A stretch of 64,000 nt of DNA from Muraenolepis orangiensis (GCA_027704905.1 CM051001.1:28748170-28812169), one strand, 5' to 3'. Positions 14,368 through 30,451 are shown, numbered from the stretch's first letter. The notes: generated by a model not told the origin, from the sequence alone. Numbers and translations are program-made.

Positions 14368-14739
14368 TCTCCACAAACAACCTCAGGAGGAGGAACTTTC
14401 AGATGGTGATGCAGGCCAAGTGATGAATATCAAAGTTGCCCCCTTGTTATATCGTTATATCGAGTACTTGACTACACATGACTTCACCAGACTGCTTCCT
14501 GGGTGTGTGACTTCACCCAGGGAAAAGGGAGTTGAGAGAAGAATGGAAGGAAGGAAGGAAGGAAGGAAACAAGGAGAGGAAAGCGCTCTGGCGACGCTCA
14601 CACCAGACTTTGGGGCAGGGCGAGACTCGGGTTGCAGCCGCTGAAACGCTCGGAGAAACATCCAGGGAACTTTTCCAGTTAGTTACTTTGACAAATTCCA
14701 CTTTGAAACCTTATTCAGTTTCACCCATTCACACTGCAC
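14368..14739. other. No gene; short GGAA run
   Basis: GGAA repeats at 14547-14568; nothing else seen. Confidence 0.4.
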
Positions 14740-14804
14740 CCCTCTCTCTCTCTCTCGTTCCACCTCATCCAGTCTCCCCAGCAGCTGTTCTTAAAGTCTC
14801 CCCC

Positions 14805-14902
<98 letters not shown>

Positions 14903-14990
14903 TCTCCCTCTCCCTCTCCCTCTCCCTCTCTCTCCCCCTTCCCCGCTCTCGCTCTCGCTCTCGCTCTCGCTCTCTCCCTCCCTCTCCCGG
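14740..14990. repeat. (CT)n microsatellite with CTCC and CTCG blocks
   Basis: A pure CT core at 14811-14895, followed by CCCTCT and GCTCTC repeats. Confidence 0.95.
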
Positions 14991-15160
14991 GTGAGGTTAA
15001 GACAACAAGAGGGTAATTGGAACAGAGCTGGGGCCCACGGCTGTCACTCCGGCGGCCCTGAAGAAGCAGAACTCTCTGTGGGAGAGTCGGTCGGCTTCCC
15101 CTCGCTGAAAGAGAAATAATCGGAGAGGATATGAGGCTAGGGGCCCCGTAGACAGTTTAC

Positions 15161-15234
15161 AGGGGGGGGGGGGCAAACACCCAGACCCCCTCCCAAGGTC
15201 CTCAGTATGGCAAGATGAAACCCCCCCCCCCCTC
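15161..15234. repeat. Poly-G and poly-C pair
   Basis: A G run at 15162-15173 and a C run at 15221-15232, separated by about 50 bp; they could pair as a foldback. Confidence 0.7.
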
Positions 15235-15412
15235 TCCCCAAACAGACCGGAGACTGGCAGGTTTATACACAGAGACCCGCGGCTGACGTAGTTTGAAATT
15301 GTAAAAGATGTTTCATTTGTTGACCCTGGAAACCATTTTTGCTTTCGAGGTAAATTAATGGGGGTGATGTCTTCTCTGCACAGAGTGTCCTTGACACACA
15401 CGCACACATGCA

Positions 15413-16550
<1,138 letters not shown>

Positions 16551-16553
16551 GTT

Positions 16554-16573
16554 TGGGGGGGGGGGGGGGGGGG
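16554..16573. repeat. Poly-G run
   Basis: About 20 G residues. Confidence 0.85.
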
Positions 16574-16774
16574 TCCTCCTGGAAGGTCTGGAGGAGTGAT
16601 GCTGATGGGGGTCCTCAGCTACCCGATACCCCGGGGGTCTGTAAGAGTAAACCAACACCTCCATTAGGTGGCTGATTGCTGTGTGTGTGTGTGTTTGTGT
16701 TCACCTCAATGGAAGGTCAAAGGTCAGCTGTATCAGGTGTCTTCAGGGTCGGCGCATACGTTCATGTATCACTT

Positions 16775-17101
<327 letters not shown>

Positions 17102-17229
17102 CCAGATGTATTCCTCCAAACCAATCAGGGTAGAGATGCCCTTATTTGTCACAAATGAACCAGGAACAGTACCGGGTAAAGTCTAAATGTCCTTACAATA
17201 CAGATACTTACAGAGCATTCCACTCACTG

Positions 17230-17317
17230 TGTGTATGTGCACATGTGTGTGTGTCTCTCTGGGTCTGTGTGTGTGTGTGTGTGTGGGCCTTTGTGTGTGT
17301 ACGCCTGTGCGCCTTTG

Positions 17318-17361
<44 letters not shown>

Positions 17362-17375
17362 TGTCTGTGTGTGGG
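17230..17375. repeat. Imperfect (TG)n
   Basis: TG runs broken by CTCTCTGG and GCCTTTG phrases. Confidence 0.9.
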
Positions 17376-17523
17376 TACGTGTGTTCTGATAAGCCGGTGG
17401 TTTTGTAGCGGAGATCAAAGAGGAGACCTCCTCTTACTGTGATCCGACCGACAGGCACTGAGGGAAACTCTCACAGCACCGTCACAACACACAGTGGATC
17501 GGTACTGACAGAGACCATGACCG

Positions 17524-17524
<1 letters not shown>

Positions 17525-17564
<40 letters not shown>
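17525..17564. repeat. (CA)n microsatellite
   Basis: About 20 CA units. Confidence 0.95.
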
Positions 17565-17566
<2 letters not shown>

Positions 17567-17668
17567 TCTTTCTACTCATATCCCAGGGTTGAGTTGAAGA
17601 TTAACATAGACGGGATTCCTTTGGTCCTTTTGGATAGTGTTAGTGATCCAGAGAGGTGTGTTTTTGTG

Positions 17669-18092
<424 letters not shown>

Positions 18093-18537
18093 TGAGTGTG
18101 TGATCAGGTCTGTCAATGGTGGTTGGAACCACAGCCTCAAGGTTTTTGTTGTCATCCAAATCTGTCCTGGCGTCTCCTAAATCGTTCTCCTAATATGGGG
18201 GGGGGGGGGGGGAAGGAAGGAGGCGTTGCCAGGGCGACAGGAGAAGAAACAGCTTCTCTGCTGCTCTCTGTTTAGCAAAACATTTTCCCCTGTGGTGGAT
18301 ATTCCTTCACTCCCCGTCTGGGATAAAACGGTTGCTTCTTTAATGTAAAGAGAGGCTCAGAGAGAAAATAGAGACTTTTAGGTAGTTCATGAAGATGCAT
18401 TTCCTGTCCCAGGTCCTGTCCCACTGACAGAACGGTGTTGGGTAAATGGGAACCCGATGGAGGGAGTGGACGAGGTGAACCAGTGAGTAATGTGAAGGGA
18501 GCGAGTGATTGAGGTGAGATTGAGTGGGGCTAGTTGC
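18093..18537. other. No gene recognised; poly-G at 18197-18212
   Basis: Apart from a G run, no repeat or exon seen. Confidence 0.4.
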
Positions 18538-18812
<275 letters not shown>

Positions 18813-18910
18813 GTGAGGTGGCTAGCTTCCAGCGGTTGTCCCTTTTTGTTTATCAGGTCACACCAGGATCACTGTCCTCTGGACCACACCTGCTGAACCT
18901 CCCCGGACCC

Positions 18911-19701
<791 letters not shown>

Positions 19702-19703
19702 AG

Positions 19704-19737
<34 letters not shown>

Positions 19738-20190
19738 GACGCACTGATACAGACACTGACACACACCGCCACATGCGCACACACGCACTGACACACGCAC
19801 TGACACACACCGACACACACACACCTACAGACGCACTCATACACACACTGACACACACCGACACACACACACGTACAGACACACTCATACACACACTGAC
19901 ACACACCGACACACACACACGTACAGACACACTCATACACACACTGACACACACCGACACACACACACACATACAGACACACTGATACACACACTGACAC
20001 ACACCGACACACACACACATACAGACGCACTCATACACACACTGACACACACCAACACCCACACACGTACACACTCACAGGCGCACTGACACACACAAAT
20101 GCACGCACGCACACATACACCGCACTCCAACACACACCAACACACACACACACACACACACACACATGCACACATACACCACACACACGC
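19702..20190. repeat. CA-derived minisatellite of about 50 bp
   Basis: CA repeats are organised into at least five copies of a higher-order unit containing ACACACTGACACACACCGAC and ACAGACRCACTCATAC (19780-20060), flanked by plain CA. The array ends about 70 bp before the htr4 exon A acceptor. Confidence 0.9.
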
Positions 20191-20260
20191 ATGCACACAC
20201 ACAACATGACACAACCGCACACTCTTACCGACCTCTTGTTTGATTCCTGTGTTTCCATAG

Positions 20261-20374
20261 CGACGGCATGGCGAAGCGGCTGGCCCTCATCTGCTTCCTG
20301 TCTCTGGTCATGCTGATGAGCATTCTGGGAAATCTGCTGGTCATGGTGGCCGTCTGCAAGGACCGCCAGCTCAG
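20261..20374 (+). CDS. htr4: htr4 exon A: N-terminal tail end, TM1, start of ICL1
   Basis: The acceptor is TGTGTTTCCATAG at 20248-20260 and the donor is CAG|GTGGGT at 20375. The reading frame starts after the first base (GAC at 20262) and encodes TM1 with MLMSILGNLLVMVAVC followed by KDRQL. The final Arg codon is split (AG|G) with exon B. Human 5-HT4 has the near-identical ILGNLLVMVAVCWDRQLR here. An ATG at 20268 lies in frame, and an in-frame TGA sits upstream at 20241-20243. Either translation starts at this ATG with a very short N-terminus, or, more likely from the good acceptor and the family's longer glycosylated N-terminus, an upstream exon supplies the start. I could not locate that exon. 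Confidence 0.92.
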
Positions 20375-20624
20375 GTGGGTCCGCCACAACCAACCTCATG
20401 GGTTCGATTCCCAAATTGGGACGCATGCACCTGACTATTGAAAGATGTATTTTTCTTCTTATCCTATATTTCAGGATTGCCTGAATTTCATTTATTATAT
20501 ATATATATATATTATATATATTATATATATATATATATATAATATATATATATATATATTATATATATATATATATATTATATATATACGATTTTTAATA
20601 TTCCATGTCAGAATTTGGTCATTC
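20375..20624. repeat. Intron 1 start with (TA)n foldback
   Basis: About 110 bp of TA repeats (about 20482-20588) with several ATTATATAT breaks. Self-complementary. Confidence 0.9.
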
Positions 20625-20985
20625 AAGATTTTTATTTAGTACAATAACTAGTTTAACAAGTACAATGGAATGCTTACTCTCTATTCCCTCCCGCAGTAGG
20701 ATTTTTCGAAAACACTTTATGATAAAAATACTGTACACAATAAAAATACCAATAAAGTGACTGATGGATGTTATGTGTTCAATTGTGCAAAAAAACATTT
20801 AAAAAGCATTTTAAAGTGCCAGTAGTGCAGCGCAGAGCTGTGCAGTAACTGTAATGAGTCCACAAAGTCCAGCAAAGTATGGTAGTGTAATGTTAATGAC
20901 AATGTTATGATAGTGGCAGCACTCCTGGCACTATCTACTACAGCGGAAAAACAGCTGTCTGCGTCCATCTGTTTTCCCCCACGTG
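20625..20985 (-). repeat. Dispersed repeat family R1, long copy 2
   Basis: The left part contains AATGCTTACTCTCTATTCC and CTCCCGCAGT. The right part contains AAAGCATTTTAAAGTGCCAG and GAGTCCACAAAGTCCAGCAA. Both parts appear in reverse at 31290-31625, so together the two copies define a repeat of at least 340 bp. Confidence 0.75.
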
Positions 20986-21135
20986 TATCCGAGCAGCGTG
21001 TGTTAAATCCGTGACATTGGATGTTCCCAAACGTTATTCACTAACCGCTGATCTCTGGGAACCACCACTCCCCCGTGGTATCCACAGAAGGCCGTTCTTA
21101 TTACTATATTATGTTACTCTATTAATAACATAACC

Positions 21136-21396
21136 TACATGGGCGGCAGTATAGCTCAGGAGGTAGAGCGGTCCGCCTCACAACCGAAAGGACGCTGGTT
21201 CGATCCCCCGGCTCCTCCTAGCAAAAAACTGTCGAGGTGTCCTTGAGCAAGACACCCTAACCCTAACTGCTCCCAACGTGCTGACTGTCTCCTTGCATGG
21301 CTGACTCCGCCGTCGGTGTATGAATGGGTAATGTGAGGACATGACTTGTAAAGCGCTTTGGATAAAAGCGCTATATAAAAAGCCAGCATTACTACA
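21136..21396 (+). mobile_element. tRNA-derived SINE, copy 2
   Basis: Begins GGCGGCAGTATAGCTCAGGA, with an A box at about 21150-21161, and has a B box GGTTCGATCC near 21198. Body phrase CTTGAGCAAGACACCCTAAC. The tail has AAAGCGCTTTGGATAAAAGC then GCTATATAAA. This is the best-preserved copy in the window. Confidence 0.9.
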
Positions 21397-21554
21397 TCTT
21401 ATCATCGTGTACTTAAGATAAGATAAGGTGGGCCTTTATCGAGTTCCGGAGCAGCGAGTCGACGACAGATACAAATGAAATACAATAAAACAACAAAGAA
21501 AATATACAGAAGTAGACTTGGAGATTGTTGAACAGTATTATTATTTTGTTGAAG

Positions 21555-21760
21555 GTGGGGCAAAAGTTATATTTGTTTGTTTGTTTGTCTGTTAGCAAGA
21601 TAACGCAAAAAGTGATATACGGAATGAGACTAAACTTGGTGGTTCGATTAGTAAAGGAACAGTTGATTTTGGCACAGATCCGGATCTAAATCCTGGATCC
21701 AGCAGTGCGGCGGGGCTATGCGCTCTACTGAGGGCGCTCTAGTTAATATTATTATTAGGA
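21555..21760 (+). repeat. Dispersed repeat family R3
   Basis: Starts in GTTTGTTTGTCTGTTAGCAA and contains CAGATCCGGATCTAAATCC, TGCGCTCTACTGAGGGCGCT and TAGTTAATATTATTA. A diverged minus-strand copy is at 30885-30990, and a short fragment at about 2072. Element class not identified. Confidence 0.55.
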
Positions 21761-22006
21761 GCAGACAGGACAATCAGGAGCGTACATTACCAAGGCTGAT
21801 AGTAGGTGATGGAAAGTGAGGAAGACTCTGGGAGGCAGTTGCGACGCTTTCCTTCCTGTTGTTGTTCCTGACTCGGTGTGGCCGAGCGCACAGGCAGGTC
21901 GCCGTGGGAGGAGCTAATGCTGTCGCCACGCTTACTCTCGTTCTCTCTCTCTCGCTGTCAAGTCATCTCTTTCTGTCCCTCTTTCTATAGTGCTGGCTTT
22001 CTGTTA

Positions 22007-22009
<3 letters not shown>
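21761..22009. other. No feature seen
   Basis: Short unique spacer in intron 1. Confidence 0.35.

Positions 22010-22102
<93 letters not shown>
22010..22102. repeat. (CT)n microsatellite
   Basis: About 90 bp of CT with one slip. Confidence 0.95.
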
Positions 22103-22103
<1 letters not shown>

Positions 22104-22206
22104 TTCTGTTAGTGCATCTGTCTTTTTCAGACATTTTGATTGAAAAGGCATCCAACTGTTCAGGGTGAACCGTATCCGTGTGATGTTGTCATGATGATGA
22201 TGGTGA

Positions 22207-22221
22207 TGTGTGTGTGTGTGT

Positions 22222-22297
<76 letters not shown>

Positions 22298-22320
22298 TGT
22301 GTGTGTGTGTGTGTGTGTTG
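22207..22320. repeat. (TG)n microsatellite
   Basis: About 110 bp of TG with two interruptions. Confidence 0.95.
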
Positions 22321-22403
22321 TGCCACCTTTCTAAGTGACAGTCACCACTGTGGTGTTTTGAATCCCTGTGGAGAGAAGACTGACACACTGACTACTGCCT
22401 CAT

Positions 22404-22406
22404 GAG

Positions 22407-22502
<96 letters not shown>

Positions 22503-22540
22503 TCTCTCTGTCTCTGTCTCTGTCTCTGTCTCTCTCTATC
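22404..22540. repeat. (CT)n / TCTG repeat
   Basis: CT runs broken at intervals by a G, ending in five TCTGTC hexamer-like units. Confidence 0.95.
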
Positions 22541-22623
22541 TTGGATCTGTATATATTTATCTATCTATCTCTAACTCTCCTCTCTTTCTTTCCATCTACC
22601 TTTCCTCTCTAGAATGTAACCTC

Positions 22624-22678
22624 CCCCCCCACACACACACACACACACACACACATGTGTGTGTGTGTGTGTGTGGGG
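22624..22678. repeat. CCCC(AC)n-AT-(GT)nGGGG foldback
   Basis: A C run and about 13 AC units are followed directly by about 10 GT units and GGGG. This makes a near-perfect hairpin with almost no loop. Confidence 0.9.
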
Positions 22679-22766
22679 ACCACAGCCTCCTTTCAACGTC
22701 TTGGAAAGCATGTGCCTTTTCCTGTCTCTCCCATTCAAATCAATACTCCAGACAACACACTAACCA

Positions 22767-22945
22767 GACAGGCAGGCAGGCAGGCAGGGTTTAGACAAGG
22801 ACGGAAGGACAGACAGCCATAGAGAGCCAGACAATTAAGTCAGGTAGGTCAGACAGACGACAGACAGACAGACGACAGACAGACAGACAGACAGACAGGT
22901 AGGTCAGACAGAGGGGCACACAGACATAGAGATCCAGACAGGTAG
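22767..22945. repeat. GGCA and CAGA short tandem repeats
   Basis: GGCA x5 near 22770 and ACAG/ACGACAG runs at 22845-22900. The phrase GGTAGGTCAGAC occurs three times. Confidence 0.85.
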
Positions 22946-23084
22946 GTCAGACCTGTCGCCCTGTCTAGAGATTCTCCTGGGTGTTCAGGTGATGTTAACA
23001 CCTATCTGAAATATGATGTATCAATATTTCATACAAAAGCTTTCTATCCCTGTGTGCTATTCATTATCTCTCCCTGTCTCCCCA

Positions 23085-23590
23085 TGTCACTCTCTCTCTA
23101 CATCTTCTCTCTCCTGTCCTCTCCCCTCTTTTCCTCTCCTACCCAGCTCCTCACCTCCCCATGCCTCCTCCTCTCCTCCTCTCTCCTCCCCTCTCTGCTC
23201 CCCTCTCTCCTCCTCTCCTCTCCTCCTCTCTTCTCCTATCACTCTGCATCTCCCTTCCTGTCTCCTCTTTTCTTCTCTCCCCTCTCCATCCACTTCTCCT
23301 CTCCTCTCTCCTCTCCTCCCTCCTCTCCTCTCCTCTCCTCTCCTCTCTCTCTCCCTTCCATCACTCTGCATCTCCCTTCCTGTCTCCTCTTTTCTTCTCT
23401 CCCCTCTCCATCCACCTCTCCTCTCCTCTCCTCTCCTCTCCTCTCCTCTCCTCTCCTCCTCTCCTCTCCTCTCCTCTCCTCTCCTCTCCTCTCCTCTCCT
23501 CTCCTCTCCTCTCCTCTCCATCACTCTGCATCTCCCTTCCTGTCTCCTCTTTTCTTCTCTCCCCTCTTCTCCCACTACTCCTCCTCTCTC
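23085..23590. repeat. CCTCT tract with a higher-order unit
   Basis: CTCCT repeats contain three copies of a diagnostic segment with CATCACTCTGCATCTCCC, then TTCCTGTCTCCTCTTTTC (starting about 23238, 23359 and 23519). The array thus expanded by duplicating units of 120-160 bp. Confidence 0.9.
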
Positions 23591-24045
23591 CTGTCCTCCC
23601 GATACACACTTCTGTGTCTTGAGGCTGTGACGCTGTTTTTAAACCCTTGTGACTCAAGTGAGTCAGAAGGGTCACACCCACACGTTAAGCCTCAAGGCAC
23701 ACACTTTGGTATTCACCCTGAATTCATGGATTAAGTACATTTGACAGTCGTAGTCATAGTACAAATAGAGTAATGGAAATCACTGCATAACTCATCTGTA
23801 AAATGGGCTTCTACAACAGCTCCGCAGTGTGTAAATCAGCCATTAGAGAGCATTACAGTGATTTGTAGTACAATTATGGTGTATATGAAAATACACATCC
23901 TGTACGGTGTGATATGTGTGTGTGTTTGTGTGAGTGACTCAACATGACTTAATTGCGACCTGCCACAGCAGGAGCGGGGGAAGATGATTGACTTTAGCTG
24001 TAGAAGAGCGGGCGGGGCTTTGGGTTTGTGGCAAGATCGCTGACA
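23591..24045. other. No feature seen
   Basis: Intronic sequence, no exon or repeat recognised. Confidence 0.4.
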
Positions 24046-24180
24046 CTCCTGCTTCTCCTCCTCCACCTCCTCCTCCTCCTCCTCCTCCTCTCCTCCTCCC
24101 CTCCTCCTCCTCCTCCTCCTCCTCCTCCTCCTCCTGTTCCTCCTCTCCACTGTTCCTCCTCCTCCTCCAATTCCTCCTTC
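24046..24180. repeat. (CTC)n trinucleotide repeat
   Basis: Interrupted CTC/CCT units. Confidence 0.95.
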
Positions 24181-24187
24181 TTCTTCT

Positions 24188-24415
24188 TCTTTTTCTTTTT
24201 TATTACATTACATTACAGTCATTTAGCAGACGCTGTTATCCATTCAGTAACTTACAGTAGTGTGTTTAACAAAGGAAGGTAAGAGAACAACTCGGCACCA
24301 AAAGTCAAAAGTGCATTTCATTCCTAACAAGTCTCCAAGAACTGAACCAGTGCTCAGGTAAAGGTACAATGAGTTCAGGTAAAAGTACAATAAGGTAAAA
24401 GTACAATTCTTCTCC
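24188..24415 (-). mobile_element. LINE 3' fragment, copy 2 (minus)
   Basis: Starts ACATTACATTACAGTCATTT followed by AGCAGACGC, the reverse of the tail at 14330-14367. It continues with AAGTCTCCAAGAACTGAACC and AAAAGTACAATAAGG, matching 14205-14330 in reverse. The phrase AGGTAAA(A)GTACAA is locally triplicated. Confidence 0.65.
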
Positions 24416-24490
24416 TTCTTCTTCTTCTTCTTCTTCTTCTTCTTCTTCTTCTTCTCCTTCTCCTCCTCCTCCTCCTCCTCCTCCTCTTCC
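24412..24490. repeat. (CTT)n / (CTC)n repeat
   Basis: CTT x13 then CTC x10, joined to the LINE fragment end. Confidence 0.95.
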
Positions 24491-26246
<1,756 letters not shown>

Positions 26247-26249
<3 letters not shown>

Positions 26250-26857
26250 TCCACCTACTTGACCGTGCTGTGGAACGCCCTTCCTGTTGTAAACCTAACT
26301 CTCTCACGTGTGTCTCTTTAAAGCTGGCAGCGCTTTGTGTTTGATGATTAGGTGTTTGTTCTCCTGTGTGTTGTGGTGAGTATCTCCACAATTGCTTTTT
26401 ATACATTTACATCTACATTTACATTATACCAACATATTCCGCACACAATGAGTGTGTTCAGTAAAAAAAACAATTAAAAAAATCCTATCAGCAGTTCAAC
26501 GAGGTTGTGTCGAAAATATCTCCCTCTAAAGTTTTTCTAAATTAAATTTAATTAAATTAAATTTAATTTGATTTAATAAAATAAAATAAAATAAAATAAA
26601 AATGGCTTCATTGTCATGGGAACTGTACATTTAAATGTACAATTACCCACCAACGGGTGTGACTCACTGACTTGACGTGAACGCGTTGCGTCAGCCACCT
26701 TAAACACATTCAGAGCAGCAACAAGTTAGCTGTGGCATTTCTAACAAAAGACAACTCCAACTACGACGATCGTATCACAATAAAAGTGTGTTGTTGGAAA
26801 GAGTGTAACCGTCCCTCCCTCTCTCTCTCTCTCCCTCTCGCTCGCCTCGTCCCGCAG
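26247..26857. other. Intron 1 end before exon B
   Basis: Contains AAATTTAATT / (TAAAA)n at 26529-26601. The last 50 bp are a CT-rich tract leading to the acceptor CCCGCAG at 26851-26857. Confidence 0.6.
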
Positions 26858-27058
26858 GAAGATCAAAACCAACTACTTCATCGTGTCGCTGGCCTTCGCC
26901 GACCTGCTGGTGTCTGTGCTGGTGATGCCGTTCGGCGCCATCGAGCTGGTCCACCAGAACTGGATCTACGGGGAGACCTTCTGCCTGGTCCGCACCTCGC
27001 TGGACGTGCTGCTCACCACCGCCTCCATCCTGCACCTGTGCTGCATCGCCCTCGACCG
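26858..27058 (+). CDS. htr4: htr4 exon B: ICL1, TM2, ECL1, TM3
   Basis: This 201-nt exon completes the Arg codon from exon A and encodes KIKTNYFIVSLAFADLLVSV, then TM2 to ECL1 (MPFGAIELVHQNWIYGETFC) and TM3. The conserved Cys3.25 (TFCLVR) forms the disulphide with ECL2. Asp3.32 (TSLDVLL) is the amine-binding residue of aminergic receptors. The exon ends inside the DRY motif (LD, split Arg codon CG|G). The donor CG|GTCAGT is at 27059. A pure TG array starts 22 nt after the donor. The match to mammalian 5-HT4 is almost residue for residue. Confidence 0.97.
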
Positions 27059-27076
27059 GTCAGTCAGCGATACAGG

Positions 27077-27079
<3 letters not shown>

Positions 27080-27164
<85 letters not shown>

Positions 27165-27173
27165 TGTGTGTGT

Positions 27174-27216
<43 letters not shown>
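27080..27216. repeat. (GT)n microsatellite next to exon B donor
   Basis: About 135 bp of GT with two GG slips, beginning 22 nt downstream of the exon B 5' splice site. Confidence 0.95.
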
Positions 27217-27224
<8 letters not shown>

Positions 27225-27333
27225 TTGTGTGTGTGTGAGAGATTGTGTGTGAGAGATTGTGTGTGTGAGAGATTGTGCGTGTGTGTGACAGATAATATAT
27301 ATATAATAGATTGTGCGTGTGTGTGACAAGATA

Positions 27334-27376
<43 letters not shown>

Positions 27377-27535
27377 AGATTGTGTGTGAGTGTTGTGTGT
27401 GAGTGTGAGAGATTGTGTGAGTGTGAGAGATTGTGTGTGTATGTGACAGATAATACATCAACACACACACATATATATATATATATATGTGTGTGTGGGA
27501 GAGAGAGTGTCATATATATAAACTGTATATATATG

Positions 27536-27575
<40 letters not shown>
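27217..27575. repeat. GAGATTGTGTGTGT-type and TA repeats
   Basis: GAGAGATTGTGTGTG units, two copies of GTGCGTGTGTGTGACA followed by AGATAATATATAT, TG runs, then (TA)n at 27471-27575. Confidence 0.9.
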
Positions 27576-27577
<2 letters not shown>

Positions 27578-28313
27578 GCAGTTCTCTGTCATCTGATTTC
27601 CGTCTCTTTCACATCACCCGGCGACCGAAACCATTTTGAACGACAGCTGGCATTTTGAAAAGCAACAGACATGACACTGAACGGCCCCGCAGGCCAGGCT
27701 GGGGGGCGTCTGACTCCAGGAAGCAGAGATTGAAGGATTGAAGCTTATTCAAGACGTATATACCACAGCCCACCACCAGCCTGCAGTGGTTCGATAGTTG
27801 AGACGGACCGTCGCACTCAGCTAAATGGACCGCCCCCAAAAGATGGTCAGTTTGTCCAGGGAGACGCTTCAAACCAGCCTGTTTTCCATTTGCAGAAGTG
27901 ATCAAATATTCACAAGCGTTACTCTCCCAGCCTTTAAAGGCAGCAGTGGATTCTCTTAGGACTGGAAGGCCTCAACCTGCAGGCTTTTAGAACCCCCCCC
28001 CCCCCCCGGAAAAGACCAAAGAAGCGATAGTGTTCCTTCTTTCCTCGTGTTTCTTTCTGATGTTATGATTGATTAATGTATCAGAGAGGTTGTATTCGTG
28101 AATGCATGGACGGAAATAGGGACCAGAAAGTCGGACTTGTGATGGACGAGTTTGGACTTCGTATAACTGCCTCGTCATGTTCAGTACGTTTCTACATTTC
28201 GTTTTGTTTGAAAAACAGCGTTTGCAAGTGCTTCAACAGACAAACATCTTATCATGTGCATTAAAAGCAATATTAAACTGTGGGCCCTGAGGAAGAAAGG
28301 GAGAAAGGAAAAT

Positions 28314-28318
<5 letters not shown>
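27576..28318. other. No gene recognised
   Basis: Intron 2 sequence with a C run at 27993-28008. The short open frames have no splice context or domain. Confidence 0.4.
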
Positions 28319-28376
<58 letters not shown>

Positions 28377-28935
28377 AATATAGTTAATAGTAAACGGAAA
28401 TAGCAATTGTCGTATACCTGTATAAGTGAAATGCTGACAAAGTGCTGACAAGCACAGAGGCGTCGACAATGTAATTGCGGTGTGAGGGCTGTTTGATTTA
28501 CTAGCCATTCATGTGGCAGTGTGTTGACCAATCCCAGTCAGCCGTGTATCCGGGGGGCGGGACTTGGTTTTAAGTACATCTGGGCCTTTAGAGGTAAAGA
28601 GAGAGGTAGATCTGTGAGACATAGGGAGACACATAGACAGTGATGTATGATGTATGTATAGCGAGGGGAGGGATGGAGAGAGTGGTGGAGGGAGAGAGAG
28701 AGAGGGAGGGTGAGAGAGAGGTGGAGGGAGAGAGAGAGAGAGGGAGGGTGGGAGAGAGAGAGAGAGAGTGGGAGGGGGACAGGGAGGAGCGAGAGGAGAT
28801 TGAAGACAAGGGAGCAGCTGCATGGTAAAGAAGAAGATGCTGAGGAGAGAGAAAATAGAGATATATAGAAAGCGGGGAGGAAGAGAGAGGGGGAGTGGGA
28901 GGGGGAGAGCGGGAGAGAGGGAGTAAATAGAGAAG
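28319..28935. repeat. GA microsatellite and purine-rich tract
   Basis: A pure GA run at 28319-28373, then (after unique sequence) an imperfect GAGAGGGAGG tract at 28660-28935. Confidence 0.9.
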
Positions 28936-28987
28936 GATTAGAGGATGATTCAGCGACTCCAGCGACACAAAGCTCCAACAGAGAAAA

Positions 28988-29169
<182 letters not shown>

Positions 29170-29279
29170 TAAAGAATCATTGACTTGCCAAGGAAGTGAA
29201 AGGGAATAAAGAAAGTGCTTGGACAGAGGCATGCTGGAGAGTATTTAATAAATAAATACCTCCTGTGGTAGAAAGACAT

Positions 29280-29598
29280 CTGACAGAGAGAGAGAGAGGA
29301 GGGATGAGCTTGGGGAGGGAGGGGGAGGGAGATGGAGAAAGAAAGAGAGAGGGGGGGGGGTCAAGGGAGGTGGGAGGTGGGAGGGAGGGAGAAGAGGAAA
29401 AGAGTGAGGCTGCAAGGCTGACAATCAGAGTGACCGTAAAGTACACCAAAACAACCCAGAGAGAATTTAAAAGACATCAGATTGATATGAAGCGGGAGTG
29501 GATGGAGAGAGAGAGAAAAGTGGTGGGAGAAAGAAAAGTAAGCACTCAAAATAATGGAAGAGAGAGAGAGAGCGAGAGAGGGGGGGGCGTAAGACATG

Positions 29599-29645
<47 letters not shown>

Positions 29646-29749
29646 GGGGGGCGTAAGAGATGGAGAGAGAGAGAGAGAGGGGGGGGGCGTAAGAGATGGG
29701 GAGAGAGAGAGAGAGAGAGAGAGGGAGGGGGGGGGGGGCGTAAGAGATG

Positions 29750-29793
<44 letters not shown>

Positions 29794-29840
29794 CATATGA
29801 GATGGGGAGAGAGAGAGAGAGAGAGACTGAGACAGAGACA
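29280..29840. repeat. GA/G-run higher-order array
   Basis: GA runs alternate with G runs of 7-16 and the phrase CGTAAGAGATGGGGAGAGAG (or GACATGG / CATATGAGATGG), repeated five times from 29587 to 29815. Confidence 0.9.
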
Positions 29841-30371
29841 GAGAAACAGCCGGATGCAGTGTAAAGAAAATCAGAGTAAATGAGGACTTAATGACATGTA
29901 TCACTAAGTATTTATAGTAAGCAGGACTATTAATCCCAGTCTCTACATTAATTAAGCCTACAGTGGTGATGAGGGTGATGATGATGATGAAGTGATAATG
30001 ATGGCCCGGGGGGGGGAGGAGTAAATTCAATTCATATCAACAAGCTTTATTGGCAAGGGACACATTGACATTGCCAGCACACAAAAAGGAAATTAAGATG
30101 CAAAATAATGCCAAAAATAAAAATGGAATAGTAAACACATTCGCTTATGGTGTGAATGTATTTAGCAGTAGCAAGCGTATGTCTCAATTTATGTAGCACG
30201 TAGCATGTAGCATTTGGCTGTGAACCTTCTGATCCCAGGTCAAGGAAAGCTAATCACTGACCATGGCTAGGAGAGCTGTCGTTAGCCTAATGCTTCCCCC
30301 ACCAAGTGTGTATGTGTGTTTGTGTGTGGCAATGGGTGTGTACAAATAACTATAGTTCACAAGTGTGTAAT

Positions 30372-30372
<1 letters not shown>
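29841..30372. other. No gene recognised
   Basis: Intron 2. TGATGA run at 29963-29985 and a G run at 30008-30016. Confidence 0.4.

Positions 30373-30450
<78 letters not shown>
30373..30450. repeat. (CA)n microsatellite
   Basis: About 38 CA units. Confidence 0.95.

Positions 30451-30451
<1 letters not shown>

Noticed and set aside
21265..21285. CCCTAACCCTAA as interstitial telomere repeat
   Set aside because: It is part of the SINE body in every copy.
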